Of a DNA stretch of 64,000 nt, positions 35,609 to 43,677 are shown in pieces. The translations under genes were made by a program, and so were the position numbers. Position 1 is the stretch's first letter; each line of letters begins with the position of its first letter. Under the pieces are notes generated by a model. The model made no database searches and was not told the DNA's origin. It worked only from the letters and a program-made list of their open reading frames with translations. Source of the DNA: Cedecea lapagei (GTDB lineage: Bacteria > Pseudomonadota > Gammaproteobacteria > Enterobacterales > Enterobacteriaceae); the NCBI RefSeq assembly GCF_900635955.1, contig NZ_LR134201.1:4526001-4590000 (forward strand). The letters run 5' to 3'.

Positions 35609-36823
35609 ATGATGGGACTTTCCGGCAAGAAAATTGTTCTTGGTGTCAGCGGCGGTATTGCCGCCTATAAAACACCTGAGCTGGTTCGTCGTCTGCGCGA
35701 TCGCGGAGCGGATGTACGAGTGGTAATGACCGAGGCGGCGAAGGCCTTTATCACGCCACTAAGTTTACAGGCCGTGTCTGGTTATCCGGTGTCGGACAGT
35801 CTGCTGGACCCCGCAGCCGAAGCCGCAATGGGCCACATCGAACTCGGTAAATGGGCAGATTTAGTCATCCTGGCGCCTGCGACGGCAGATCTGATTGCGC
35901 GCGTGGCAGTGGGGATGGCAAACGACCTGGTCACTACAATCTGCCTGGCGACGCCCGCACCGGTGGCCGTAGTCCCGGCAATGAACCAGCAAATGTACCG
36001 CGCAGCAGCAACCCAGCATAATCTGGACGTTCTCAGCTCTCGTGGCCTGTTGATTTGGGGGCCAGACAGCGGCAGCCAGGCGTGTGGCGATATTGGGCCG
36101 GGTCGTATGCTGGACCCGCTGACGCTGGTGGATATGGCGGTGGAACATTTTTCCGTCGTCAAAGATCTGCAACATCTGAACGTCATGATTACCGCCGGCC
36201 CAACGCGTGAGCGGCTGGATCCCGTCAGATACATCACCAACGACAGCTCAGGCAAGATGGGCTTTGCTATCGCCGCGGCAGCAGCGGCTCGCGGTGCCAG
36301 CGTCACCCTGATTTCCGGGCCGGTCAATCTGCCAACGCCGGCAGGGGTAAACCGAATTGATGTCACAACGGCGCTGGAGATGAATGAAACCGTCCAGCAA
36401 CGCGTCTCCGGGCAGCATATTTTCATTGGCTGTGCCGCCGTTGCCGACTACCGCGCAGCGGTTGTTGCTGACGAGAAGATTAAAAAGCAAGGCGATGAAA
36501 TTACTCTGAAAATGGTTAAAAATCCGGATGTGGTCGCAGGCGTTGCGGCGCTTTCAACAGGGCGTCCCTATGTTGTAGGGTTTGCCGCCGAAACAAATAA
36601 TGTGGAAGAATACGCCCGGAAAAAGCGTGCTGCAAAGAACCTGGATCTGATCTGCGCCAATGACGTATCTCAGAATAATCAAGGATTTAACAGCGACAGC
36701 AACGCATTGCACCTTTTCTGGCAGGAGGGAGACAAAGTCTTACCGCTTGAGCGTAAAGCACTCCTTGGCCACCGTTTACTGGACGAGATCGTTACCCGCT
36801 ATGATGAAAAAAATCGACGTTAA
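35609..36823 (+). CDS. coaBC: Bifunctional phosphopantothenoylcysteine decarboxylase / phosphopantothenate-cysteine ligase CoaBC
   Basis: 404 residues. The N-terminal CoaC flavoprotein domain has GVSGGIAAYKTPELVRRL (FMN and the active His region), VPAMNQQMY and the catalytic Cys in GSQACGDIGPGRM near 157. The C-terminal CoaB domain has ITAGPTRERLDPVRYITN near 195 and the CTP-binding KMGFAIA region. It performs the second and third steps of CoA synthesis. Its last 23 bp overlap dut. Confidence 0.97.
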   Translation: MMGLSGKKIVLGVSGGIAAYKTPELVRRLRDRGADVRVVMTEAAKAFITPLSLQAVSGYPVSDSLLDPAAEAAMGHIELGKWADLVILAPATADLIARVAVGMANDLVTTICLATPAPVAVVPAMNQQMYRAAATQHNLDVLSSRGLLIWGPDSGSQACGDIGPGRMLDPLTLVDMAVEHFSVVKDLQHLNVMITAGPTRERLDPVRYITNDSSGKMGFAIAAAAAARGASVTLISGPVNLPTPAGVNRIDVTTALEMNETVQQRVSGQHIFIGCAAVADYRAAVVADEKIKKQGDEITLKMVKNPDVVAGVAALSTGRPYVVGFAAETNNVEEYARKKRAAKNLDLICANDVSQNNQGFNSDSNALHLFWQEGDKVLPLERKALLGHRLLDEIVTRYDEKNRR

Positions 36824-37259
36824 AATTCTGGACCCGCGTGTTGGTCAGCAGTTCCCTTTACCAACCTACGCCACCTCCGGCTCTGCCGGTCTTGACCTCC
36901 GCGCTTGCCTGGATGACGCCGTAGAGCTTGCACCAGGTGCAACAACGCTGCTGCCAACCGGCCTGGCTATTCACATTGCTGATGCCTCCCTGGCAGCGGT
37001 AATTTTGCCTCGCTCCGGGCTGGGCCACAAACACGGCGTGGTGCTGGGCAACCTGGTGGGCCTGATTGACTCCGATTATCAGGGTCAGCTGATGGTTTCT
37101 GTCTGGAACCGCGGCCAGAATAGCTTCACCATTCAGCCGGGTGAACGTATTGCGCAGATGGTCTTTGTGCCTGTCGTTCAGGCCGAATTTAACCTGGTTG
37201 AAGATTTTGACGCCAGCGACCGTGGCGAAGGTGGCTTCGGTCATTCAGGTCGCCAGTAA
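36801..37259 (+). CDS. dut: Deoxyuridine 5'-triphosphate nucleotidohydrolase
   Basis: 152 residues from the ATG at 36801 (151 from the next codon at 36804), both inside the 3' end of coaBC. MKKIDVKILDPRVGQQFPLPTYAT is the E. coli opening. The five dUTPase motifs are present, including SGSAGLDLRA, PRSGLGHKHG, NLVGLIDSDYQG, GERIAQM and the flexible C-terminal RGEGGFGHSG that closes over the active site. A longer in-frame reading upstream is not real. The enzyme hydrolyses dUTP to dUMP. slmA follows. Confidence 0.97.
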   Translation: MMKKIDVKILDPRVGQQFPLPTYATSGSAGLDLRACLDDAVELAPGATTLLPTGLAIHIADASLAAVILPRSGLGHKHGVVLGNLVGLIDSDYQGQLMVSVWNRGQNSFTIQPGERIAQMVFVPVVQAEFNLVEDFDASDRGEGGFGHSGRQ

Positions 37260-37379
37260 TACCGTTTTATAAACGTAACCCTACCGCGCAAATAACGTTA
37301 AAACAGACCGCAAATCAGGTATTTGTGGGCGCGGTTCGGTGCTTACCTGGCAAGGTATTTTTCAGGGGTATTTTAGAAC

Positions 37380-37976
37380 ATGGCAGAAAAACAGACCGCG
37401 AAAAGGAATCGTCGCGAGGAAATACTTCAGTCTCTGGCCCAAATGCTTGAATCCAGCGACGGCAGCCAACGCATTACTACCGCTAAACTGGCGGCAACCG
37501 TTGGCGTGTCCGAAGCCGCACTTTATCGGCATTTTCCAAGCAAGATGAAAATGTTCGATAGCCTGATTGAGTTTATCGAAGACAGCCTGATTACCCGCAT
37601 TAACCTGATTCTGAAAGATGAAAAAGACACCTTAGCCCGTTTGCGGTTAATCGTGCTGCTGGTACTGGGTTTTGGTGAACGGAACCCGGGCCTGACCCGT
37701 ATTCTCACCGGGCACGCGCTGATGTTTGAGCAAGATCGCCTGCAGGATCGCATAAACCAGCTTTTTGAACGCATTGAGGTTCAGCTGCGCCAGGTGATGC
37801 GTGAAAAAAAGATGCGCGAAGGTGAAGGGTTTACCACCGACGAAGCGCTGCTGGCCAGCCAGCTTCTGGCCTTCTGCGAAGGGATGCTGTCGCGTTTTGT
37901 ACGAAGTGATTTCCGCTATCTGCCCACGGATGATTTTGATACCCGTTGGCCGCTGATTGCCGCTCAGCTTTACTAA
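37380..37976 (+). CDS. slmA: Nucleoid occlusion factor SlmA
   Basis: 198 residues, the E. coli length. TetR-type helix-turn-helix ITTAKLAATVGVSEAALYRHFPSKMKMFDSLIEF near 28-61, then a ligand-domain-like helical region. It binds chromosomal SBS sites and blocks FtsZ assembly over the nucleoid. The dut-slmA order is conserved; it ends 2 bp before a strong terminator. Confidence 0.97.
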   Translation: MAEKQTAKRNRREEILQSLAQMLESSDGSQRITTAKLAATVGVSEAALYRHFPSKMKMFDSLIEFIEDSLITRINLILKDEKDTLARLRLIVLLVLGFGERNPGLTRILTGHALMFEQDRLQDRINQLFERIEVQLRQVMREKKMREGEGFTTDEALLASQLLAFCEGMLSRFVRSDFRYLPTDDFDTRWPLIAAQLY

Positions 37977-37977
37977 T

Positions 37978-38001
37978 AAAAAGGGCCGGAAGGCCCTTTT
38001 T
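37978..38001. terminator. Bidirectional terminator slmA / pyrE
   Basis: Perfect stem AAAAAGGGCC / GGCCCTTTTT between convergent genes, T-run on both strands. Confidence 0.93.
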
Positions 38002-38011
38002 GCTCTCCAGC

Positions 38012-38653
38012 TTATACGCCGAACTCTTCCCGGTATTTGCGCACCGCGGCCAGCTTGTCCGCCATCTCAGGCTTCTCTTCCAGATAGCTGATCAGATCTT
38101 TAAGCGTGATGATCGAGATGACTTTGCACTGATAATCACGCTCAACTTCCTGAATGGCAGAGACATCAGCGCGGCCACGTTCCTGCCGGTCGAGGGAAAT
38201 AAGCACACCCGCCAGGCTCGCGCCATTCGCGGCAATAATTTCCATCGACTCACGAATAGCAGTCCCCGCAGTGATCACATCATCCACCAGCATAATGCGC
38301 CCCTGAAGCGGGCTGCCCACCAGGTTACCGCCCTCACCGTGGTCTTTCGCTTCTTTACGGTTAAAGCAGTAAGGCACGTCACGCTCGTGGTGTTCCGCCA
38401 GCGCAACCGCCGTTGTGGTCGCGATAGGAATCCCTTTATAGGCCGGGCCGAAGAGCAGATCAAAGTCGATGCCGGAATCCATCAGGGCGGCTGCATAGAA
38501 ACGCCCTAATAACGCCAGATCGCGCCCGGTATTAAACAGCCCGGCGTTGAAGAAATAGGGGCTTGTACGCCCGGATTTCAGCGTGAATTCGCCAAACTTG
38601 AGTACCTGTTTGTTAAGCGCAAACTCAATAAACTGGCGCTGATACGGTTTCAT
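38012..38653 (-). CDS. pyrE: Orotate phosphoribosyltransferase
   Basis: 213 residues, the E. coli length. PRPP-binding motif MLVDDVITAGTAIRES near 120-135, flexible loop FNRKEAKDHGEGG near 98, and FGPAYKGIP near 68. It makes orotidine 5'-phosphate in pyrimidine synthesis. It is second in the rph-pyrE operon, and the hairpin at 38686-38714 between the two genes is the expected attenuator. Confidence 0.98.
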   Translation of the reverse strand: MKPYQRQFIEFALNKQVLKFGEFTLKSGRTSPYFFNAGLFNTGRDLALLGRFYAAALMDSGIDFDLLFGPAYKGIPIATTTAVALAEHHERDVPYCFNRKEAKDHGEGGNLVGSPLQGRIMLVDDVITAGTAIRESMEIIAANGASLAGVLISLDRQERGRADVSAIQEVERDYQCKVISIITLKDLISYLEEKPEMADKLAAVRKYREEFGV

Positions 38654-38685
38654 GGATTCGCTCCTTAGCGTTATGACACGGACAT

Positions 38686-38714
38686 AAAAAAAGCGACTTC
38701 TCAGTCGCTTTTAA
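38686..38714 (-). terminator. rph-pyrE intercistronic attenuator
   Basis: Stem AAAGCGACT / AGTCGCTTT with a four-base loop, followed on the minus strand by a run of seven T, starting 4 bp after the rph stop and 33 bp before pyrE. In E. coli the corresponding hairpin terminates transcription unless ribosomes follow RNA polymerase closely to the rph stop, linking pyrE to UTP supply. An intact rph ending right at the hairpin fits that mechanism. Confidence 0.88.
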
Positions 38715-38717
38715 AAA

Positions 38718-39434
38718 TTAATTTTCTAACGCCGCCTTCTGCGACGCGATGATGGAATCAATGCCCCCTCGGGCCAGCGCCAGTAGCGCCAGTAGCTCCT
38801 CGTGGGAGAACGGTTCACCTTCCGCGGTGCCCTGCACCTCAATCATGCGTCCGTCTTCCATCATGACAACGTTCATGTCGGTTTCGGCTGCTGAGTCCTC
38901 GACATACTCCAGATCGCAGAGTGCCTCGCCGTTGACGATGCCAACGGAAACTGCCGCCACCATCCCTTTCATTGGGTTAGTTTTCAGCTTGCCGGAGGCG
39001 ACCAGGCCATTCAGCGCATCGGCCAGAGCCACGCAGGCACCGGTAATAGAAGCTGTGCGGGTACCGCCATCGGCCTGCAGAACATCACAGTCCAGGGTGA
39101 TAGTAAATTCGCCCAGCGCTTTTAAATCTACCGCCGCACGCAGTGAACGAGCGATAAGACGTTGAATCTCAAGAGTGCGGCCACCCTGTTTGCCTTTTGC
39201 CGCTTCACGGGCATTGCGGCTGTGGGTTGCGCGCGGCAACATACCGTATTCTGCAGTGATCCAGCCCTGCCCCTGACCTTTCAGGAAGCGAGGCACACCT
39301 TCTTCAAGCGTTGCGGTACACAGCACTTTGGTATCACCGAACTCGACAAGCACGGAACCTTCAGCGTGTTTAGTGTAATGACGGGTCAGGGTAACTGGGC
39401 GCACTTGTTCGGCGCTACGACCTGATGGACGCAT
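38718..39434 (-). CDS. rph: Ribonuclease PH
   Basis: 238 residues, full length and without the frameshift that inactivates rph in E. coli K-12. MRPSGRSAEQVRPVTLTRHYTKHAEGS at the N-terminus, MLPRATHSRNAREAAKGKQGGRTLEIQR with phosphate and RNA contacts near 65-90, and CDVLQADGGTRTASITGA near 113 are the PH-domain signatures. It trims tRNA 3' ends phosphorolytically. It leads the rph-pyrE operon. Confidence 0.98.
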   Translation of the reverse strand: MRPSGRSAEQVRPVTLTRHYTKHAEGSVLVEFGDTKVLCTATLEEGVPRFLKGQGQGWITAEYGMLPRATHSRNAREAAKGKQGGRTLEIQRLIARSLRAAVDLKALGEFTITLDCDVLQADGGTRTASITGACVALADALNGLVASGKLKTNPMKGMVAAVSVGIVNGEALCDLEYVEDSAAETDMNVVMMEDGRMIEVQGTAEGEPFSHEELLALLALARGGIDSIIASQKAALEN

Positions 39435-39559
39435 GGGCTTCTCTCCGGCTAAAACGAATGTGGCTGCGCATTATACGGACTTCAGGCGCTTATTCCTATC
39501 CTGCAAGCCCCCTGATGGCTATAATCCCCCCATACATTAGCTGAAAACGGGTACGCACT

Positions 39560-40423
39560 ATGATCCGCAGTATGACCGCCTACGCCCGGCGTGAAGTAAA
39601 AGGTGAATGGGGCTCCGCCTCCTGGGAATTACGCTCGGTAAACCAGCGTTATCTCGAAACATATATCCGCATGCCGGAGCAGTTCCGCAGCCTTGAACCC
39701 GTTGCTCGTGAGCGCATCCGCAACCGTCTTACGCGCGGTAAAGTAGAGTGCAACCTGCGCTTCGAGCCTGATGCCCGCGCACAAGGCTCATTAATCCTGA
39801 ACGAAAAATTAGCTAAGCAGCTGGTTGAAGCCGCTAACTGGGTCAAAATGCAAAGCGACGAAGGGGAAATTAACCCGGTTGATATTCTTCGCTGGCCTGG
39901 CGTGATGGCCGCTCAGGAGCAGGATCTTGATGCAATCACCGCCGAAATACTTTCCGCTCTTGATGGTGCGCTGGACGACTTTATTGTTGCCCGCGAGACC
40001 GAAGGCCAGGCGCTGAAAGCGCTGATTGAGCAGCGCCTTGAAGGCGTCAGTACCGAAGTGAGTAAAGTCAGAGCTCAAATGCCAGACGTCGTGAAATGGC
40101 AGCGTGAACGCCTGGTGACCAAGCTGGAAGAGGCCGAGGTTCAGCTTGAGAACAACCGCCTGGAGCAAGAGCTGGTGCTGATGGTGCAGCGTATTGACGT
40201 GGCGGAAGAGCTGGATCGCCTGGAAGCGCACGTTAAAGAAACCTATAACATTCTGAAAAAGAAAGAAGCCGTTGGCCGTCGCCTCGACTTTATGATGCAG
40301 GAATTTAACCGCGAGTCGAACACGCTGGCCTCCAAGTCGATCAATGCTGAGGTCACGAATTCGGCTATCGAGCTGAAAGTCCTGATCGAGCAGATGCGAG
40401 AGCAGATTCAGAATATAGAGTAA
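39560..40423 (+). CDS. yicC: YicC-family endoribonuclease, 3' end supplied by the integrated element
   Basis: 287 residues, the E. coli length. MIRSMTAYARREVKGEWGSASWELRSVNQRYLE at the N-terminus and DFMMQEFNRESNTLASKS near 250 define the family, recently recognised as an endoribonuclease. The last codons (40403-40423, coding QIQNIE and stop) recur with four silent or stop-codon changes at 57373-57393 beyond the element, so the element entered here and restored the reading frame with its own copy. The final codons use AAT and ATA where the displaced copy uses AAC and ATC. Confidence 0.97.
   Translation: MIRSMTAYARREVKGEWGSASWELRSVNQRYLETYIRMPEQFRSLEPVARERIRNRLTRGKVECNLRFEPDARAQGSLILNEKLAKQLVEAANWVKMQSDEGEINPVDILRWPGVMAAQEQDLDAITAEILSALDGALDDFIVARETEGQALKALIEQRLEGVSTEVSKVRAQMPDVVKWQRERLVTKLEEAEVQLENNRLEQELVLMVQRIDVAEELDRLEAHVKETYNILKKKEAVGRRLDFMMQEFNRESNTLASKSINAEVTNSAIELKVLIEQMREQIQNIE
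40403..40423 (+). repeat. attL-side copy of the yicC 3' end (near-direct repeat with 57373-57393)
   Basis: CAGAT-T-CAGAA-T-AT-A-GAGTAA compared with the right copy differs at four of 21 positions, all third codon bases, so both code QIQNIE-stop. Identical blocks CAGAT and CAGAA are the best candidates for the recombination core. Sequence right of the core is element DNA. Confidence 0.75.
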
Positions 40424-40433
40424 ATATTTAAGA

Positions 40434-40514
40434 GCTATCACAAAGACGCACAAAACCAGCAAAGCCCGCACTTAGACGGGCTTTTTTGTTATCATGGGCT
40501 ATCATAAAGACGCA
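40434..40514 (+). repeat. Direct repeat pair flanking the new yicC terminator
   Basis: GCTATCA(C/T)AAAGACGCA occurs at 40434-40450 and 40498-40514, 64 bp apart with one mismatch. The position between attL and the integrase gene suggests integrase or directionality-factor binding sites, but no match to a known site was made. Confidence 0.5.
40461..40487 (+). terminator. Terminator now serving yicC (element-borne)
   Basis: AAAGCCCG / CGGGCTTTTTT hairpin 38 bp after the yicC stop, on the element side of the junction. The original host terminator appears to be the one at 57404-57430. Confidence 0.8.
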
Positions 40515-40531
40515 ACAAAGCGCATAGTTAA

Positions 40532-40585
40532 GGTGTACCCAAAGGTGTACCCAATGAGTTTTGTGTACATCACTTTGGGTACACC
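40532..40585. promoter_or_regulatory. Three GGTGTACCC 9-mers upstream of int
   Basis: Perfect copies at 40532-40540 and 40544-40552 (12-bp step) and an inverted copy GGGTACACC at 40577-40585, ending 28 bp before the integrase ATG. Related sequence lies near the right end: 40533-40557 and 57290-57314 agree at 22 of 25 positions. The pattern fits arm-type integrase sites or AlpA/Vis sites that also control the int promoter. Confidence 0.55.
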
Positions 40586-40613
40586 CCTTATTCAAAGTTT
40601 GGATATTCGCTAA

Positions 40614-41873
40614 ATGCCAAAACTAACAGACATGCAGATCCGCGCATGGATAAAGGCCGGAGAGCGTTTCGAAGGACGCGCAGACGGTGGCGGCCTATAC
40701 CTCAGATACAGGCAGGTAGACCAATCCCCAAGCTGGCGATTCCGCTATAAGTTCGCTGGCAAGCAACGGGCTATGGTTATTGGCTCCTATGCAGAGCTAT
40801 CGCTATCAAAGGCCAGAGACACAGCCAAAGAATTAGCCGCACGTGTTGCGCTTGGTTATGACGTGGCCGGAGAGAAGCAGGAACGGAAAGCAGAAGCGTT
40901 GTCGAAAATGGAAGCAGAAAAAAACGCTATGCGTGTTTCACAGCTTGCCGCTGAATACTTTGAACGCCAGATCCTGCCCCGCTGGAAACACCCGGACATA
41001 CTCCGTAGACGAATCGACAAGGATATAAACCCCTGTATTGGCAACATGAAGGTAGAGGATGTAAAGCCCCGCCATATCGACGATATGCTAAAAGCGATTG
41101 TTGACCGTGGAGCGCCTACCATAGCAACGGATGTTCTACGCTGGACGCGCCGCATATTCGATTACGGTATCAAACGGCACGCTCTGGAGATTAACCCCTG
41201 CTCAGCGTTTGAGGTTTCCGACGCTGGAGGGAAAGAGGTTGCCCGTGATAGATGGTTGAGCCGCGACGAACTTATAAAACTATTTCAGGCCATGCGCACC
41301 GCCAAAGGGTTCAGCCGCCAGAACGAGCTTACATTCAAGCTACTGTTAGCCTTGTGCGTTCGAAAAATGGAATTGTGCGCCGCTCGCTGGGAAGAGTTCG
41401 ACCTTGATAAGGGTATATGGCATCTGCCGGAAGAACGCAGCAAAAACGGGGACGCGATAGACATACCCTTGCCACGCCCTGCCATTGAGTGGTTGAGAGA
41501 GCTACATACATTCTCATGCAATAGCGCCTGGGTATTGCCAGCCAGAAAGATGCAAAACAGGATGATTCCCCATATTCAGGAAAGCACCCTACCCGTTGCG
41601 CTGGCAAAGGTTAGGGCAGAAATGCCAGAGGTGAGCAACTTCACTATTCACGACTTCCGGCGTACAGCCCGCAGCCACTTAGCGGCGCTTGGTGTTGATC
41701 CGGTAGTAGCTGAAAGGTGCCTTAACCACAAAATAAAAGGAGTGGAAGGGATTTATAACCGGCACCAGTATTTTGATGAACGCAGGGCAGCACTTGAACA
41801 GTGGGCTAATCTGCTGGTGGCACTAGACGCCGGGGAACAGTACAACGTGACACCCATCAAATTGGCTAAATAA
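40614..41873 (+). CDS. int: P4-type tyrosine recombinase (integrase)
   Basis: 419 residues. N-terminal DUF4102 arm-binding domain (KLTDMQIRAWIKAGERFEGRADGGGLYLRYR), a core-binding region, then the catalytic domain: Arg250 in CVRKMELCAARW, the Lys region RSKNGDAIDIP, His346-x-x-Arg349 (HDFRR), the second His in CLNHKIKG and Tyr381 in IYNRHQYF. All catalytic residues are kept. It faces into the element from the left end, as in P4 and related satellites, and presumably recognises the yicC 3' end. Confidence 0.95.
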   Translation: MPKLTDMQIRAWIKAGERFEGRADGGGLYLRYRQVDQSPSWRFRYKFAGKQRAMVIGSYAELSLSKARDTAKELAARVALGYDVAGEKQERKAEALSKMEAEKNAMRVSQLAAEYFERQILPRWKHPDILRRRIDKDINPCIGNMKVEDVKPRHIDDMLKAIVDRGAPTIATDVLRWTRRIFDYGIKRHALEINPCSAFEVSDAGGKEVARDRWLSRDELIKLFQAMRTAKGFSRQNELTFKLLLALCVRKMELCAARWEEFDLDKGIWHLPEERSKNGDAIDIPLPRPAIEWLRELHTFSCNSAWVLPARKMQNRMIPHIQESTLPVALAKVRAEMPEVSNFTIHDFRRTARSHLAALGVDPVVAERCLNHKIKGVEGIYNRHQYFDERRAALEQWANLLVALDAGEQYNVTPIKLAK

Positions 41874-41960
41874 CCGAATAGCTTGAGTCTAGCTCGACGT
41901 AGCGAAAAGCCTTACCGCCTGACTCAATCACTCCTTAAGGCTGCGTTAAAAGGTGACGTG

Positions 41961-42914
41961 ATGATTGACCCAAAAAACACTGTATGTGAGCGTAAAAATA
42001 TCTGGCAAGATGCAGGTATTGCTCCTTTGGACTACTGCACTATCGAGCGGGCGTCAAAGTTATTGAACTGTGAAATAAGTGATATTTGGCACTGGAGGAG
42101 TAGATACTATATAGATTTTTATGCAAATGCTGACTTTTCTGATTTTGTCGAAGCAAGATCAACAATCCAATTCAAAAAGAATGCTGACGCTATAATTGAT
42201 TTATTACTTTCGTGCCCTGAAGAAGTGCCATTTGTTTTCCCTTTCCTTGCACCCGTTGGCGACGTTAAGGTAACGCCATCTATTAGCGGAGCTTTAGGGC
42301 TTTTTCAAGCCAGCAAGCCATTTGATGCTAGTCAAAATGATCAACTATTTGAAAGAACAGACGATAACAGTCTGGTAGCAAATAGCTCCATTGCTAGTGG
42401 CTTGCTTAGAGTTTCCGGGGTTATGAGGCACACTCAGCACCCTAGGGAGGCTGGTGAGCATTATATAAAACTCAATGGAAGGTTTGATTGCGAGCTGTAT
42501 AAATTTGAAATGCAGAGCAAATCTATTTACCTTAGCTCGCTTGCTGACAGCAATATTTATTTAATCAAATCGGACTTGGAATATCTTTACGAATCCATGC
42601 TTGCTGGAGATTTCGATTCTGTAGAGAGTGCCAAAAGATCTGATAGAGCAACTACCCAAGTCTTTATGCAAGGAATCAAAGACATTAACCATAGCGCTGA
42701 GCGCCATGCATCAAATAGAGAAAAATTGTTTAAATCTGCAATTTACCTTCTTTCTAAATATCCAGATGAATGCCGAGGGAAGTTTAAAGAAATAAGCCCG
42801 GAGAAGTGGCGTGATTGCATTCAAAAACATAAAAGCGAGATACCACCATTAACCATCACGAACGAGGATGTAATCCTAAAGCACCTAAGAACTGCCGTTA
42901 ATGCAAAGGGATAG
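41961..42914 (+). CDS. Unrecognised AT-rich gene next to integrase, possible HTH N-terminus
   Basis: 317 residues from the ATG at 41961, chosen for the AAGGTGA ribosome-binding site; an in-frame TTG at 41883 would add 26 residues. The segment LDYCTIERASKLLNCEISDIWHWRSRYYIDFYA near residues 23-55 looks like a helix-turn-helix of the kind used in satellite regulators. The rest matches no family known to me and has no membrane helix. Composition is clearly more AT-rich than the host and than the alpha gene, so it is probably late-acquired cargo. A place just inside int is typical for cargo such as defence genes, but no defence motif is seen. Confidence 0.7.
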   Translation: MIDPKNTVCERKNIWQDAGIAPLDYCTIERASKLLNCEISDIWHWRSRYYIDFYANADFSDFVEARSTIQFKKNADAIIDLLLSCPEEVPFVFPFLAPVGDVKVTPSISGALGLFQASKPFDASQNDQLFERTDDNSLVANSSIASGLLRVSGVMRHTQHPREAGEHYIKLNGRFDCELYKFEMQSKSIYLSSLADSNIYLIKSDLEYLYESMLAGDFDSVESAKRSDRATTQVFMQGIKDINHSAERHASNREKLFKSAIYLLSKYPDECRGKFKEISPEKWRDCIQKHKSEIPPLTITNEDVILKHLRTAVNAKG

Positions 42915-42976
42915 AGTGCCTCAACTATACAGGTACAGTTAAACTACAATACCTTATCAGCCTTACAATGAGTCGC

Positions 42977-43025
42977 TAACCTCATACCCGTAACGAAGCA
43001 ACAGCCACTAATAAGAGGTTACGGG
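42977..43025 (+). promoter_or_regulatory. Competing stem-loops in the alpA leader
   Basis: TAACCTC (42977-42983) can pair with GAGGTTA (43015-43021), and CCCGTAAC (42987-42994) with GTTACGGG (43018-43025). The two right arms share 43018-43021, so only one stem can form at a time. The second stem covers the GGG of the presumed Shine-Dalgarno GGGAAG just before the alpA ATG at 43030. This could switch alpA translation. Pattern seen in sequence; function inferred. Confidence 0.45.
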
Positions 43026-43029
43026 AAGC

Positions 43030-43233
43030 ATGAACACAGAAACAATACCCGCCAAAGGTTACATCAGACGCTTTCGCCTAGCTGAATTGCTGGGCGTTAG
43101 CGTTTCCACTATTGACCGAAAAGTACGCAACGGCTCACTGCCGCGCCCGGTAAAGTTGGGCGAGAAGATCACTGCTTTTGATGCGGTAGAGATTCATAGC
43201 TGGCTGGCAGAACGTCGCGGGAAGGTGGCTTAA
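43030..43233 (+). CDS. AlpA-family transcriptional regulator
   Basis: 67 residues. YIRRFRLAELLGVSVSTIDRKVRNGSLPRPVKLGEKITAFDAVEIHSWLAER is a MerR-like winged helix of the AlpA/Vis family. In P4 (Vis) and in Gram-negative PICIs (AlpA) such proteins act as excision directionality factor and as the master activator of the satellite operon. The stop overlaps the next start by one base. Confidence 0.9.
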   Translation: MNTETIPAKGYIRRFRLAELLGVSVSTIDRKVRNGSLPRPVKLGEKITAFDAVEIHSWLAERRGKVA

Positions 43234-43664
43234 TGGAAAAGAAAAACCGCCCATTACAGGCGGCCAATTCAGATACTCGCACGTCTGATATTACGCCGAC
43301 CACCAGCACCGTTCAACCATTCAGGCGCACACCGAAGAAGCACCGCGCCCGCGTCTACATGCTCCGCACTGGCGTTGAGGGATGGACTGAAAATGACATT
43401 CTGCGCTATTGCCGCCTTTCGTCTGGACGCAACTATGCGAGCGAGCTTGAGCGCAGCCTCGATATCCACCTGGAACGCATCGAAGAAAAGAACCCGGACG
43501 GCATCGGCGCACACCTCCGCTATCGCTTCATGAGCCGTGGCGATGTGCTCCGCGTTATCCAGTTGGTTAACCGCAACGCTGCCGCTGCTGGCTATCAGGG
43601 GCTTTCCCAGCCTGAAATTGCCGACATTCTCAACCTTTACCCGGACAACCTTACCGCCGCTTAA
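43233..43664 (+). CDS. Hypothetical satellite protein, 143 aa
   Basis: No family recognised. A Thr/Pro-rich, polar N-terminus (to about residue 30) is followed by RTPKKHRARVYMLRTGVEGWTENDILRYCRLSSGRNYASELER and a C-terminal part with helical LRVIQLVNRNAAAAGYQGLSQPEIADILNLYPDN, which could be a helix-turn-helix. Soluble; no membrane helix. It is fused in operon with alpA (1-bp overlap) and 13 bp ahead of the antirepressor gene, so a regulatory role is plausible but unproven. Confidence 0.7.
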   Translation: MEKKNRPLQAANSDTRTSDITPTTSTVQPFRRTPKKHRARVYMLRTGVEGWTENDILRYCRLSSGRNYASELERSLDIHLERIEEKNPDGIGAHLRYRFMSRGDVLRVIQLVNRNAAAAGYQGLSQPEIADILNLYPDNLTAA

Positions 43665-43677
43665 CGGAGCCTGAAAT

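Noticed and set aside
35782..36426. Minus-strand frame of 214 codons
   Set aside because: Shadow of coaBC; Ser/Arg/Ala-rich composition typical of an antisense frame.
36660..36800. Long N-terminal extension of dut
   Set aside because: Extension overlaps coaBC codons and the family start MKKIDVKILDPRVG is at 36801-36804 with normal length.
38718..39434. Possible K-12-type frameshift in rph
   Set aside because: The frame is intact at 238 residues with all family blocks.
39809..40471. Minus-strand frame of 220 codons
   Set aside because: Shadow of yicC with no ribosome-binding site or domain.
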